From Halobacillus naozhouensis (lineage in GTDB: Bacteria > Bacillota > Bacilli > Bacillales > Halobacillaceae), in the NCBI RefSeq assembly GCF_029714185.1, contig NZ_CP121671.1, forward strand, positions 3,968,001 through 4,032,000: 64,000 nt of DNA, written 5' to 3'. The notes under the pieces were generated by a model, which saw nothing but the letters and a program-made list of their open reading frames with translations, was not told the DNA's origin and made no database searches. Below are positions 1-7,915 of this stretch, one piece after another. A program made the translations under genes and the position numbers. Within the stretch, counting starts at the first letter, position 1; every line of letters begins with the position of its first letter.

Positions 1-939
1 CTGAACGGTTAATAAAGGAAGCAGACGCGTTTGTAATTCCTTTTGAAGAAAAGCGCCCTTCTCTTTCACTTCCTGCAAAAAATGGTAGTTAAAAATGGCT
101 TCAAGTGTCGCTTTTACAGCTGCCATAGCTAACGGGTTTCCTCCAAATGTTGTGCCGTGTGAACCTGGGTTAAAGGAGTCTGCTAATGGTTCTTTACCGA
201 TCATGGCTCCGACTGGAAAGCCGCTTCCCAATCCCTTAGCTGCTGTCACAATATCGGGGTCGAGTTCAGCATGCTGATAGGCAAAAGGGGCACCAGTGCG
301 GCCAATCCCTGTTTGCACTTCGTCAACAATGAGCAGGGCTCCCAATTCCCAGGATTTTTCTTGTGCAGCTTCAAGAAATGCTGCTGACCCTTCTACAAGA
401 CCTCCCTCCCCTTGAATCACCTCAACCATGATGGCCGCTATATCTTCACCGTGAAGATTTTCCAAAGCTTTCGTATCGTTATAAGGAAGATATTCAAACG
501 TAGGCAGCATAGTTCCATAACCTTCTTGAACCTTCCCCTGTCCAGTGGCGCTCATAGTTGCGAACGTTCGGCCATGGAAAGAATTCTTAAAGGTTATAAT
601 TTTTTCCTTCCCTGTATGTTTTCTCGCCAGCTTGATTGCCGCCTCATTTGCCTCTGCCCCACTATTACAAAAGAAGACGTAATCCAAATTAGTCACGTTT
701 GTCAAAAGCTCAGCAGCTTCCTGTTGTAGTGGAATGTGATACAAGTTCGACACATGCCACAGCTTATCAAGCTGTTCCGCAATGGCTTGCTGTACGGTGG
801 GAGGGCGATGACCCAAATTGCATACCGCAATGCCTGAAACAAAATCTAAATATTCATTCCCTTGATTATCCACGACGGTTGTGCCGTTCCCTGACTCAAC
901 CGTCAACGGAAATCGTTTATAGGTTGGAAATAAATTCAT
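1..939 (-). CDS. argD: Acetylornithine aminotransferase, 3' end cut by window edge
   Basis: PLP-dependent transamination of N-acetylglutamate semialdehyde to N-acetylornithine in the arginine pathway, cytosolic. The reading frame is open from the ATG at 939 to the first base of the window (313 codons). It begins [17 protein letters not shown] and contains the class III aminotransferase segments [34 protein letters not shown] and the PLP-lysine region [17 protein letters not shown]. Family members are about 380-400 residues, so roughly 70-80 residues lie outside. Its ATG overlaps the argB stop as ATGA, showing translational coupling in an argC-argJ-argB-argD operon like that of B. subtilis. 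A BioA/GabT-like relative is possible from sequence alone, but the operon context makes ArgD nearly certain. Confidence 0.95.
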   Translation of the reverse strand, partial: MNLFPTYKRFPLTVESGNGTTVVDNQGNEYLDFVSGIAVCNLGHRPPTVQQAIAEQLDKLWHVSNLYHIPLQQEAAELLTNVTNLDYVFFCNSGAEANEAAIKLARKHTGKEKIITFKNSFHGRTFATMSATGQGKVQEGYGTMLPTFEYLPYNDTKALENLHGEDIAAIMVEVIQGEGGLVEGSAAFLEAAQEKSWELGALLIVDEVQTGIGRTGAPFAYQHAELDPDIVTAAKGLGSGFPVGAMIGKEPLADSFNPGSHGTTFGGNPLAMAAVKATLEAIFNYHFLQEVKEKGAFLQKELQTRLLPLLTVQ

Positions 940-1757
940 TTGACTCCTTCCTTTCGTCTTGCTTGAATCCTTGTTCCCTTCAATTGATTATGCTTGATCA
1001 ATGGCTGTTCCCCGCTTACAATCATGACTTCCTGCAGCTGATCCGATAAAGCTTCTACTGCTGCATTCACTTTTGGAATCATACCGCCGTATATCAAACC
1101 CGTTTCAATAAGAGAAGCAACTTCTTCAGGGGTGGTATCTTCAATGGCTTTGCCCCCACGCAAAATGCCTGGTACATCTGTCACAAAAAGCAATTTCTCC
1201 GCATTCATCGACTTCGCCACTGCCGCGGCTGCCAGATCAGCGTTGATATTGACAGTTTGCCCTCCAGTCGTTTTGCCAAGCGGGGCGATGACAGGCATAT
1301 AATCCGCATGGAGGCAGCGAAGAAGCAGATCTGTTTCTACATGTTCAATCGTTCCTACGTAGCCCCACTTCTCCTGATCTATGAACTTTGCTGTCAACAG
1401 CCTGGCATCTGAACCCTTTAAACCGATCGCACGAATCGACTGCCTCGCAAGTTCAGCTGTGATCTGCGCATTTACCTTTCCACTCAGGGCCATCTCCACA
1501 ACCTCAAGGGTTTCTTTCGTTGTCTTTCTAAAGCCCTCGTAGAACTCGGTTTCTATATTTAACCGCTTCAGCATCAGCGTAATCGCCGGTCCACCGCCAT
1601 GGACAATGATACAGTGGTAATGCTCACGCAATTCCGTAAAGCTTTGGTAAAATTCCTCTGACAGTCGATCCAGCATACTTCCCCCAAGCTTTACGACTAC
1701 TACAGGCTTCTGATCAGATTCACGTTCGATAGCTGGCGTTAATTTTGACATAATCAT
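936..1757 (-). CDS. argB: Acetylglutamate kinase
   Basis: Phosphorylates N-acetylglutamate with ATP, the second committed step of arginine synthesis. The 273-residue product carries the amino-acid-kinase glycine-rich loop KLGGSML near residue 25, the [17 protein letters not shown] substrate and phosphate loop, and the late [16 protein letters not shown] segment. Length is slightly above the usual 250-260 because of a short N-terminal extension. The first ATG (1757) overlaps the end of argJ by 38 bases; a second in-frame ATG at 1751 is an alternative, and a weak GGGGGTG site lies about 11 bases before the first. It is translationally coupled to argJ upstream and argD downstream. Confidence 0.95.
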   Translation of the reverse strand: MIMSKLTPAIERESDQKPVVVVKLGGSMLDRLSEEFYQSFTELREHYHCIIVHGGGPAITLMLKRLNIETEFYEGFRKTTKETLEVVEMALSGKVNAQITAELARQSIRAIGLKGSDARLLTAKFIDQEKWGYVGTIEHVETDLLLRCLHADYMPVIAPLGKTTGGQTVNINADLAAAAVAKSMNAEKLLFVTDVPGILRGGKAIEDTTPEEVASLIETGLIYGGMIPKVNAAVEALSDQLQEVMIVSGEQPLIKHNQLKGTRIQARRKEGVK

Positions 1758-2943
1758 ACGTCAAGTCGCACCCCCAAGCCGTTCCTGACCCATCTCCTTC
1801 ATGGAGCTCAATCGCGATCGTCACTTCCTCTTTACTCAAGTCTTGTTTTGCTTGCTCCTCAGAAAAAACACATGGCGTGCCATTGCTGAATACAAGTTGA
1901 CCTTCGATAGAAATACTGCATCTATCCGCATTAACCTTAGCCTGACTATAGCCAATGGCCCCGACGATCCGGCCCCAGTTAGCATCCGTTCCATAGATCG
2001 CTGTTTTGACAAGGTTTGAGCCGACGACGTTCTTAGCAATGATTCTCGCTTCTTCATCCGAGTTAGCTCCTATAACATTAACTTCTATTAACTTAGTAGC
2101 GCCTTCCCCATCTTTAGCAATTTGTTTGGCCAAGTCCTCACATACTTGCTGAAGAGCTTGCTGGAAGGCTGGCCATTCCGGATGCTGTGGTGTAAGGGAA
2201 TCATGAATTTTTCCACCATTTGCAAGCGCCAGCACCATATCATTAGTGGATGTTTCCCCATCCACTGTTATTTGATTAAATGATTTCTCGATCGAATGGC
2301 TTAATGCTGTTTGCAAGTGATCCGATTCAATGGTTGCATCTGTCGTAATAAAGCCGAGCATCGTTGCCATGTTTGGATGAATCATCCCAGAACCTTTGGC
2401 TGCTCCTGCAATCGTTACCTTCTGCCCATCAATTTCAAGCTGGTAACACGCCTTCTTTTCACAAGTATCCGTTGTCAAAATCGCTTGCTGAAAATCACTG
2501 GCTCCATTCTTAGTTGCTTGCACATTTTGAGTGCCATACTCAATTTTTTCCATTTGGAGCTGTTCCCCGATGACCCCTGTCGAAGCAACGGCAATGTAGC
2601 TTTTTGAAATAGACAGCTGTTGTGATAAAAGCTCCCTCATTTTATAGGCGTTCGCTAACCCTTGTTCACCTGTACAAGCGTTAGCAATAGCACTGTTGAC
2701 GACAATCGCCTGAATTTGATTGGCATTCGCAATACTTTCCTTTGTGACTTGAAGCGGAGGGGCTTGAAAATGGCTCTGCGTATAAACAGCTGCGACGGAG
2801 GCAGGCTGGTCACTCATCAGCAATCCGAAATCTTTTTTAGCTCTCCTGAGACCACTATGTACACCTCCTGCTTTAAACCCGACAGGTGTAGAAATCGTCC
2901 CCTCTTCAACTCTTTCAATCTTGTATGCCTCCGTACTCTGCAT
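1720..2943 (-). CDS. argJ: Bifunctional glutamate N-acetyltransferase / ornithine acetyltransferase
   Basis: Transfers acetyl from N-acetylornithine to glutamate and, in the bifunctional form, also uses acetyl-CoA, giving a cyclic arginine pathway. The product (407 residues) shows the self-cleavage region GMIHPNMATMLGFITTDA: family members cut between the Ala and Thr of MAT-MLG, and the new N-terminal Thr is the nucleophile. TSTNDMVLALANG and NWGRIVGAIGYSQ are further family blocks. The ATG at 2943 follows a GGAGGAGAG site; a TTG one codon upstream is possible. It sits between argC (26-base gap) and argB (overlap). No argA or argE is seen in the window, consistent with an ArgJ-based cycle. 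Confidence 0.95.
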   Translation of the reverse strand: MQSTEAYKIERVEEGTISTPVGFKAGGVHSGLRRAKKDFGLLMSDQPASVAAVYTQSHFQAPPLQVTKESIANANQIQAIVVNSAIANACTGEQGLANAYKMRELLSQQLSISKSYIAVASTGVIGEQLQMEKIEYGTQNVQATKNGASDFQQAILTTDTCEKKACYQLEIDGQKVTIAGAAKGSGMIHPNMATMLGFITTDATIESDHLQTALSHSIEKSFNQITVDGETSTNDMVLALANGGKIHDSLTPQHPEWPAFQQALQQVCEDLAKQIAKDGEGATKLIEVNVIGANSDEEARIIAKNVVGSNLVKTAIYGTDANWGRIVGAIGYSQAKVNADRCSISIEGQLVFSNGTPCVFSEEQAKQDLSKEEVTIAIELHEGDGSGTAWGCDLTYDYVKINASYRT

Positions 2944-2968
2944 CAATTTCTCTCCTCCCTCTCACTTA

Positions 2969-4003
2969 TTATGGATAAACAGGTATGTGAAGCAGTCCCG
3001 TTGTTTCCTCAATCCCTGCTGCTAGATTCATATTTTGGATAGCCTGACTTGCTGCCCCTTTCATTAAATTGTCAATGACGGATACGATCGTCACCCGCTG
3101 CGTCCGCTCATCAATCGTTATTCCAATATCGCAGTAGTTCGATGCATAAACATCCTTTGTACCTGGATAGTGACCCGGCTTACGCAATCTTATAAATGGC
3201 TGCTCTCCATAATAGGCTGTCAAACAGTCGTACAATTGCTCAATCGAATGAGTGCTTGTCAATTCACCATATATCGTTGCCATAATTCCCCTCGTCATCG
3301 GGATCAAGTGGGTGGAAAACGTTACGGGCGCCATTGATTCCTCCCAGACGGTGAGCTGCTGCTCTATTTCCGGAATATGTTGATGTTGATTAACTTTGTA
3401 AATCTGGACATTTTCCTGTGTATGAGCAAAATGTGTCAAGGGATTCGGGTTTTTCCCTGCCCCGGATACACCAGTTTTGGCGTCAATGACGATTCGGCCT
3501 GGGTCCAGCAGTTTCTCTTTTACTAACGGACCTAACCCGAGCAGTGCCGCCGTTGGAAAACAACCAGGATTGGCAATGAGCTTTGCTGACTGAATTGCTT
3601 CCCTATTCCATTCCGGTAATCCATAGACAGCTTGCTTGAGAACCGATTCAGGTGCTGGCTCTTTCTTATACCACTTTGTATAGGCGTTCGGATCCGTGAG
3701 ACGAAGATCACCGGATAAGTCAATCACCTTAGCTTTTCCGCCAATGAGATCCGGAGTAAGTTTTCTGGATACTCCTGCAGGTGTGGCTAAAAAAATGACA
3801 TCAAGCTCAGCCTTCATGGCTGTTGGTTTCAATGGTCGCAGTTGATCTTGTGCTGTATTCAAGTGACTATATGATTCACTTATCCCTTCTCCCGATTGAG
3901 TGGAGGAATATAGTGTGATCGATTCAATATGCGAATGTGAGGATAGCAGCCTGGATAATTCAACACCGCCATAGCCAGTAGCTCCAACGATTCCTGCCTT
4001 CAA
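2969..4003 (-). CDS. argC: N-acetyl-gamma-glutamyl-phosphate reductase
   Basis: NADPH-dependent reduction of N-acetylglutamyl phosphate to the semialdehyde. The 344-residue protein has the N-terminal dinucleotide motif GIVGATGYGGVELSRLL, the catalytic-cysteine segment ANPGCFPTAALLGLGPL at about residue 145, and the HQHIPEIEQQL region with the catalytic His typical of the family. Start is TTG at 4003 after an AAAGGAG site with 8-base spacing; no better ATG exists nearby. It is the first gene of the arg operon and directly follows the promoter and ARG box. Confidence 0.95.
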   Translation of the reverse strand: MKAGIVGATGYGGVELSRLLSSHSHIESITLYSSTQSGEGISESYSHLNTAQDQLRPLKPTAMKAELDVIFLATPAGVSRKLTPDLIGGKAKVIDLSGDLRLTDPNAYTKWYKKEPAPESVLKQAVYGLPEWNREAIQSAKLIANPGCFPTAALLGLGPLVKEKLLDPGRIVIDAKTGVSGAGKNPNPLTHFAHTQENVQIYKVNQHQHIPEIEQQLTVWEESMAPVTFSTHLIPMTRGIMATIYGELTSTHSIEQLYDCLTAYYGEQPFIRLRKPGHYPGTKDVYASNYCDIGITIDERTQRVTIVSVIDNLMKGAASQAIQNMNLAAGIEETTGLLHIPVYP

Positions 4004-4026
4004 TCTTCATTCTCCTTTCGTATATT

Positions 4027-4091
4027 AATGTATATTTATTAATAATACCGTATAATTATGCTATTATTCCTTTTAATGTGGAAATTGTCAA
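4027..4091 (-). promoter_or_regulatory. Arginine operon promoter with ARG box
   Basis: On the minus strand TTGACA (4091-4086) is followed after exactly 17 bases by AATAAT (4068-4063), a good sigma-A promoter. Downstream, at 4044-4027, lies an 18-base AT-rich partial palindrome whose plus strand reads AATGTATATTTATTAATA. It resembles the ArgR/AhrC box consensus (TNTGNATWWWWATNCANA, allowing mismatches) and would lie just downstream of the transcription start. Arginine-dependent repression by AhrC/ArgR is the expected control; the repressor gene is not in this window. Confidence 0.65.
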
Positions 4092-4210
4092 TAGGTTGAG
4101 GAGAAATTTCTGAATTTTTTATGGAACATGAGGGATCTATTAGGAGTAAAAATGTGCAATTATCGCTAGTTACAGGTAAATAATCGCCGGGGTTCAGCAT
4201 AGACAGCCAT

Positions 4211-4243
4211 AAAAAAAGAAGGCCAGCCGTAGCTGACCTTCTT
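4211..4243 (-). terminator. Rho-independent terminator of the N-monooxygenase gene
   Basis: A 12-bp stem (AAGAAGGTCAGC / GCTGGCCTTCTT on the minus strand, one G-U pair) with a 4-base loop is followed by seven T. The stem begins inside the stop codon of the upstream gene. Confidence 0.85.
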
Positions 4244-5552
4244 ACAGTCCAAAGTTCTGAAAAATACTTCTTTCTGGCAGCGAGTAAATGCCGCGACCCA
4301 TCAAATGGTTAATAATCACTTTATTTCGGTGAACAGAGAGCCCGAGATTAGTTGAGCCAACACCGTGTGTATGCGAGATGCCACTGTGGACATAAATCTC
4401 ATTGCTGGACTCTTCAGCTTTCTTCAATCGATAATCGTGCTCAACTTTATAGCGGCCCTCATCGTCCCATTCGAGAAAATCACCAAGGTGATGGACGAAA
4501 TCGGGTACATTCGGCTTGTACCCGGTTGCTGTAACTACGACCTCACTTTCACGCGTGAATTCTTCCTTCTTTTGCGTGTGATAACAAGTGATTTCATATC
4601 CATCACCCGCCTGCTTCGGCATAATATCCCTCACTTCGCTAAGCACTTGAAGACCGACATCAAGCTCGTCCCCGCCAATCGAGTGCTCATATAAAAGATT
4701 ATAAATGTCATCAATAGTGTGATTGCTGATCCCTTTATAATACAAGCCCTGGTTAGCAAAAATTTCATCTTTTTGCTTTTGAGGCAATTGGTAAAAGTAG
4801 TTCACATAATCGGGAGAAAAGTGCTCAAGACTCAGCTTAGATTCTTCCATCGAAGCGAATCCTGGTGAGCGGGTAATCCACTCGAGACGATATCCATAAT
4901 CCCGCTGTTCCTTTAATAACTCGCGAAACGTTTCGGCGGCGCTCTGGCCTGAGCCAACGACTGTGATAGACTTAGCGTTTCGACAACGATCTTGATTAGG
5001 GAGGAAATCTGCGGTGTGGAACACATCTGCAGCAGGTAAATTCCTTAACGACTTTGGCATAACAGGAACGGTGCCAGTCCCCATGACGAGGTGCCGCGCC
5101 TTAAATTGACTCGTTTGGTTGGTAGCAAGGTTAAGGACCTCTATTTGAAAGTATTCCTCGTTATCCTTAATATGACGTACGTCGGTGACACGTTGTCCGA
5201 ATTGACAGCTGGGAAGTCTTCTTGAGACCCACTGGCAGTATTCGTTGTATTCACGGCGTGGTATGTCGAGTCGCTGCAAGAAATAAAATTGATACATGCG
5301 GTCGTTCTGGCTAATGTAGTTGAGAAAGCTGTGTTTGTTGGTTGGGTCAGCCATTGTGACGAGGTCTGCGAGGAACGGTACCTGCATTTTCGTACCTTCT
5401 ATGAGCATGCCTGGGTGCCAATCAAAGTGATCATTCTGTTCGAAGAAGACACTTTCGATGTCCTCAATTTCATCGAGAAGTGCGGCCAGGCTTAGATTAA
5501 AGGGACCTACTCCTACCCCGATGAGATCGTACATTTTGTCTTGTTGTTCCAT
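4242..5552 (-). CDS. L-lysine/L-ornithine N-monooxygenase (IucD/SidA/PvdA family)
   Basis: Flavin-dependent N-hydroxylase that makes the hydroxylamine precursor of hydroxamate siderophores. The 436-residue protein has the FAD motif GVGVGPFNLSLAAL at the N-terminus, the NADPH site VVGSGQSAAETFREL near residue 200, and the C-terminal VTATGYKPNVPDF block diagnostic of the family. Start is ATG 5552 after GGAG with 8-base spacing; a GTG two codons upstream lies too close to the site. It is monocistronic, with its own terminator. No siderophore synthetase (IucA/IucC, NRPS) or siderophore transporter is seen nearby, so the substrate (lysine or ornithine) and the final product cannot be told from this window. 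Confidence 0.88.
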   Translation of the reverse strand: MEQQDKMYDLIGVGVGPFNLSLAALLDEIEDIESVFFEQNDHFDWHPGMLIEGTKMQVPFLADLVTMADPTNKHSFLNYISQNDRMYQFYFLQRLDIPRREYNEYCQWVSRRLPSCQFGQRVTDVRHIKDNEEYFQIEVLNLATNQTSQFKARHLVMGTGTVPVMPKSLRNLPAADVFHTADFLPNQDRCRNAKSITVVGSGQSAAETFRELLKEQRDYGYRLEWITRSPGFASMEESKLSLEHFSPDYVNYFYQLPQKQKDEIFANQGLYYKGISNHTIDDIYNLLYEHSIGGDELDVGLQVLSEVRDIMPKQAGDGYEITCYHTQKKEEFTRESEVVVTATGYKPNVPDFVHHLGDFLEWDDEGRYKVEHDYRLKKAEESSNEIYVHSGISHTHGVGSTNLGLSVHRNKVIINHLMGRGIYSLPERSIFQNFGL

Positions 5553-5597
5553 TTTCACTACTCCTTTTTCTGAAAAAATTCCATTTCAGAACACTAC

Positions 5598-5618
5598 TAC
5601 CATGGTACCATATTGGTA
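5598..5618. promoter_or_regulatory. Nested palindromes upstream of the N-monooxygenase gene
   Basis: TACCATGGTA (5598-5607) and TACCATATTGGTA (5606-5618) are two overlapping inverted repeats sharing GGTA/TACC half-sites, 46-66 bases before the start codon. They look like a repressor operator. They do not match the classical 19-bp Fur box, which is unexpected for a siderophore gene. The regulator is unknown. Confidence 0.4.
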
Positions 5619-5747
5619 GGAAAACGGTAACATGGAGGAAAGGATGGGGGGCCGGACAATAGCCCTGGTTACGACAGAAGCTTTCCTTACTAGGTTTGCA
5701 ATTTTATACATCTTTATGCATGCATTATTATTTAAGGAGTTAGCAAT

Positions 5748-6259
5748 TTATCGTAATTCTTTCCCCATCACCAGCAGTGGGGGAACATCGTGTATAACAA
5801 CAGCATGCCCGTTCACCACTTGCCAGCCGCTCTGTCTATACAATTCGATCGCTGGGTCATTATTTACTGAAGTAGTAAGAATGGATGTGGCATGGTTGAC
5901 TGTCTTCACTAATTCATCATGCAGGAGTCGGCCAATTCCCTTTTTCCTGTTAGCAGGATCGACAGCTAACTCGACAAACTCGAAACAATCAGCCAGCCAT
6001 GTATCGATTTCCTCACTAGTCATCTGTGCTGCCAGTTTTTCACGGTAATATTGCCCGGGCAATGAAGTATACCCGTAGGCAAATCCCAGAACATCTTATT
6101 CTCGCTCACATATTTCACACCAAAAAAACCTTTATATGTAGAATGCTTTGTTATTTTTTGCAAAGCTTGTCCTGGATTTGCATCCTGAAATGAATGATTG
6201 TAAATGTCAATAATCGCATGTAAATCCTCATCTGTTTGGTTCCATGATTTAACCCCCAT
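5748..6259 (-). pseudogene. GNAT N-acetyltransferase split by a frameshift
   Basis: Two overlapping minus-strand frames together form one acetyltransferase of the GNAT fold. The 5' part starts at ATG 6259 (MGVKSWNQTDEDLHAIIDIY) after AAAGGAG with 8-base spacing. Near 6093-6102 the frame must shift to read DVLGFAYGYTSLPGQYYREK and continue through the acetyl-CoA loop VDPANRKKGIGRLLHDEL to the stop at 5748. A TAA lies directly before the GAT codon at 6095 in the second frame, so the break is at exactly this place: a one-base loss or its equivalent. Restored length would be about 170 residues, normal for GNAT. It may be a real pseudogene or a base-call error. Substrate unknown. Confidence 0.75.
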
Positions 6260-6286
6260 GTTCATCTCTCCTTTTTTAAAATTCAT

Positions 6287-6605
6287 GGACTAATTTTTTC
6301 TTTATGTTATCAAGCCTGAAATGTAGAGGATGCGGAAGAAACGGGATGATGGAAACGTCTCAACGGTTTCAATTTATGAAGTGGGTGAAATAAAATTGGG
6401 GAGAGCATGATCGATGAATGAAGTAATTGAGCAAGGCTGGAGCAGTTGATTTTAAAAACTTCCTAAGATGACATGGAGCTCCTCCGTAATGACGAGACTG
6501 CCCAACCGTAGAACTCGTACCATCTAACTTCCATAGAGGACGTACAAAAGATGCAATCGGCTTTTCAAAAGGTAGTATTTATGTTGGAAGATCGGGTTTA
6601 CACAG
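6287..6605. other. Intergenic stretch with a possible gene relic
   Basis: No intact gene is seen here. On the plus strand, the frame from ATG 6473 reads MELLRNDETAQP, a single TAG, then SIEDVQKMQSAFQKVVFML and on towards 6650. This is a protein-like composition interrupted by one stop, so it may be a decayed gene of unknown family. The evidence is composition only. Confidence 0.25.
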
Positions 6606-6779
6606 TTACTCCATTTGCTGGTCTTTCATCTTCATTATTCCCGAGATGAGCAATAATACAGCCCCTATACCTACAAGCACGGAGTCAATATCAACAAAAG
6701 GCAGGCTTACATCCGCTATCCAAAAACATGCACCAATAAAGAACAATAACCACCCTGCAATGGAGACCTTCTTTTGCAT
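6606..6779 (-). CDS. Small two-helix membrane protein
   Basis: A 57-residue open frame starts MQKKVSIAGWLLFFIGAC at ATG 6779, after a strong GGAGAGGAG site with 8-base spacing. It has two predicted hydrophobic segments (about residues 8-24 and 34-47) separated by a short acidic stretch, and ends in a charged tail (KMKDQQME). This is the typical make-up of the small unnamed membrane proteins of Bacillaceae. No family is recognised. The ribosome site and hydrophobicity support it being real; function unknown. Confidence 0.55.
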   Translation of the reverse strand: MQKKVSIAGWLLFFIGACFWIADVSLPFVDIDSVLVGIGAVLLLISGIMKMKDQQME

Positions 6780-6967
6780 CACACATACTCCTCTCCCTGT
6801 TCGATTCTAACCCTATTAAAGCACTTAGATAAATTCCCCTTTCTGTTTATTCTAACACTTCTGAAACTAATTTCCTCCTTTATTCGTATAGTAGGAGGAC
6901 GATGACTTTTCAGAAAAAGCAGTCCACTTACTCAAATTATATGCTGTAGAAAGGAAAGGTTGATTGG

Positions 6968-7342
6968 TTGGATAATCAAGTTTCTATGAAATTTTCGAGT
7001 CAAAAGCTTTTAGGTTCGATATGGCTCGCTGTCGCTGTAATGAATATCGTTTTAATAGGATTCGATATGTATTTGACAGATAGTTCGACCTTCATTTTCA
7101 TTCTCCATATTATTACAGCCGGGAGTAGCATTTACTTGGCAGCAGCCTTCATGAACATCCACAAATTCTCATGCGTTAGAAGCAACGATAACCACCTGTT
7201 CATCCGTTCTGGCCTCTATCCCCGTGAAAAGAAAATCCCTCTATCTCATATAAGCAAAGTGGTGGAAAAAGAGGTCTACTTACAGATTTATTGCGGTGAT
7301 AAGAAAACTGCAAAAATTCATCGTCGTGTACTAAGTGATTAA
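6968..7342 (+). CDS. Small membrane protein with C-terminal soluble domain
   Basis: 124 residues starting at TTG 6968 after AAAGGAAAGG. Two membrane segments (about residues 14-34 and 42-61) are followed by a roughly 55-residue cytoplasmic tail with alternating hydrophobic positions (HLFIRSGLYPREKKIPLSHI...). This layout resembles small bacterial PH-like or YdbT-type membrane proteins in which a 'display on, then basic loop' strand pattern follows the second helix. Family membership is only an inference. The next gene follows after 46 bases and may be cotranscribed. Confidence 0.6.
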   Translation: MDNQVSMKFSSQKLLGSIWLAVAVMNIVLIGFDMYLTDSSTFIFILHIITAGSSIYLAAAFMNIHKFSCVRSNDNHLFIRSGLYPREKKIPLSHISKVVEKEVYLQIYCGDKKTAKIHRRVLSD

Positions 7343-7388
7343 GATTTCGGTCAACTAAGAGAAAAAATATCTGGATAGGGAGATTCTT

Positions 7389-7880
7389 ATGGAAAGTCCA
7401 ATTAAATTGTTACTCGTTCAAGCGAGACAAGACTATTTGCCGTACCTTCTTTTAGCGGATGAGACGGTGGAAATTATTAATGAATATATCAATGATGGAG
7501 AATTGTACGCGATCGTATATAACCAACAAACAATAGGGGTCTGCCTGTTCACATTCCCCACTCCCTACACTGTGGAAGTGAAAAACTTTGCTATCCAGCC
7601 TGAGAATCAAGGGCAAGGCTTAGGGAAGCGAGTCATGAGTTGTGCTTTCCAGCTGTACAAAGAAAGAGGGTTCGAAGACATGGTTGTTGGCACGGCTAAT
7701 TCGAGCATTGCCAACCTTGCTTTCTATCAAAAGACGGGGTTTCGTATGGATGGAATAATTAAGGACTTCTTTGCCCGATACCCTGAACCCCTTTATGAGG
7801 ATGGCATACGGGCACTAGACATGATCAGATTCAGAAGAAAGCTCATCTACGAGAGGAAGCTCGATCGATCCATTAAGTAA
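7389..7880 (+). CDS. GNAT family N-acetyltransferase
   Basis: 163-residue acetyl-CoA-dependent N-acetyltransferase. The pyrophosphate-binding motif A is NQGQGLGKRVMSCAFQLY (about residues 78-95), preceded by the beta-4 strand VEVKNFAIQP. Motif B is seen as ANSSIANLAFYQKTGFRMDGI. Start ATG 7389 follows GGGAG with 6-base spacing. The acceptor substrate is not predictable. The downstream fused permease starts 35 bases later on the same strand. Confidence 0.85.
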   Translation: MESPIKLLLVQARQDYLPYLLLADETVEIINEYINDGELYAIVYNQQTIGVCLFTFPTPYTVEVKNFAIQPENQGQGLGKRVMSCAFQLYKERGFEDMVVGTANSSIANLAFYQKTGFRMDGIIKDFFARYPEPLYEDGIRALDMIRFRRKLIYERKLDRSIK

Positions 7881-7915
7881 TCATGTAATGTCATTTTCCA
7901 ACTGGTGGTGTAGAG

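Noticed and set aside
5559..5640. A Fur box upstream of the N-monooxygenase gene.
   Set aside because: No stretch resembles GATAATGATAATCATTATC; the symmetrical GGTA/TACC elements are a different motif.
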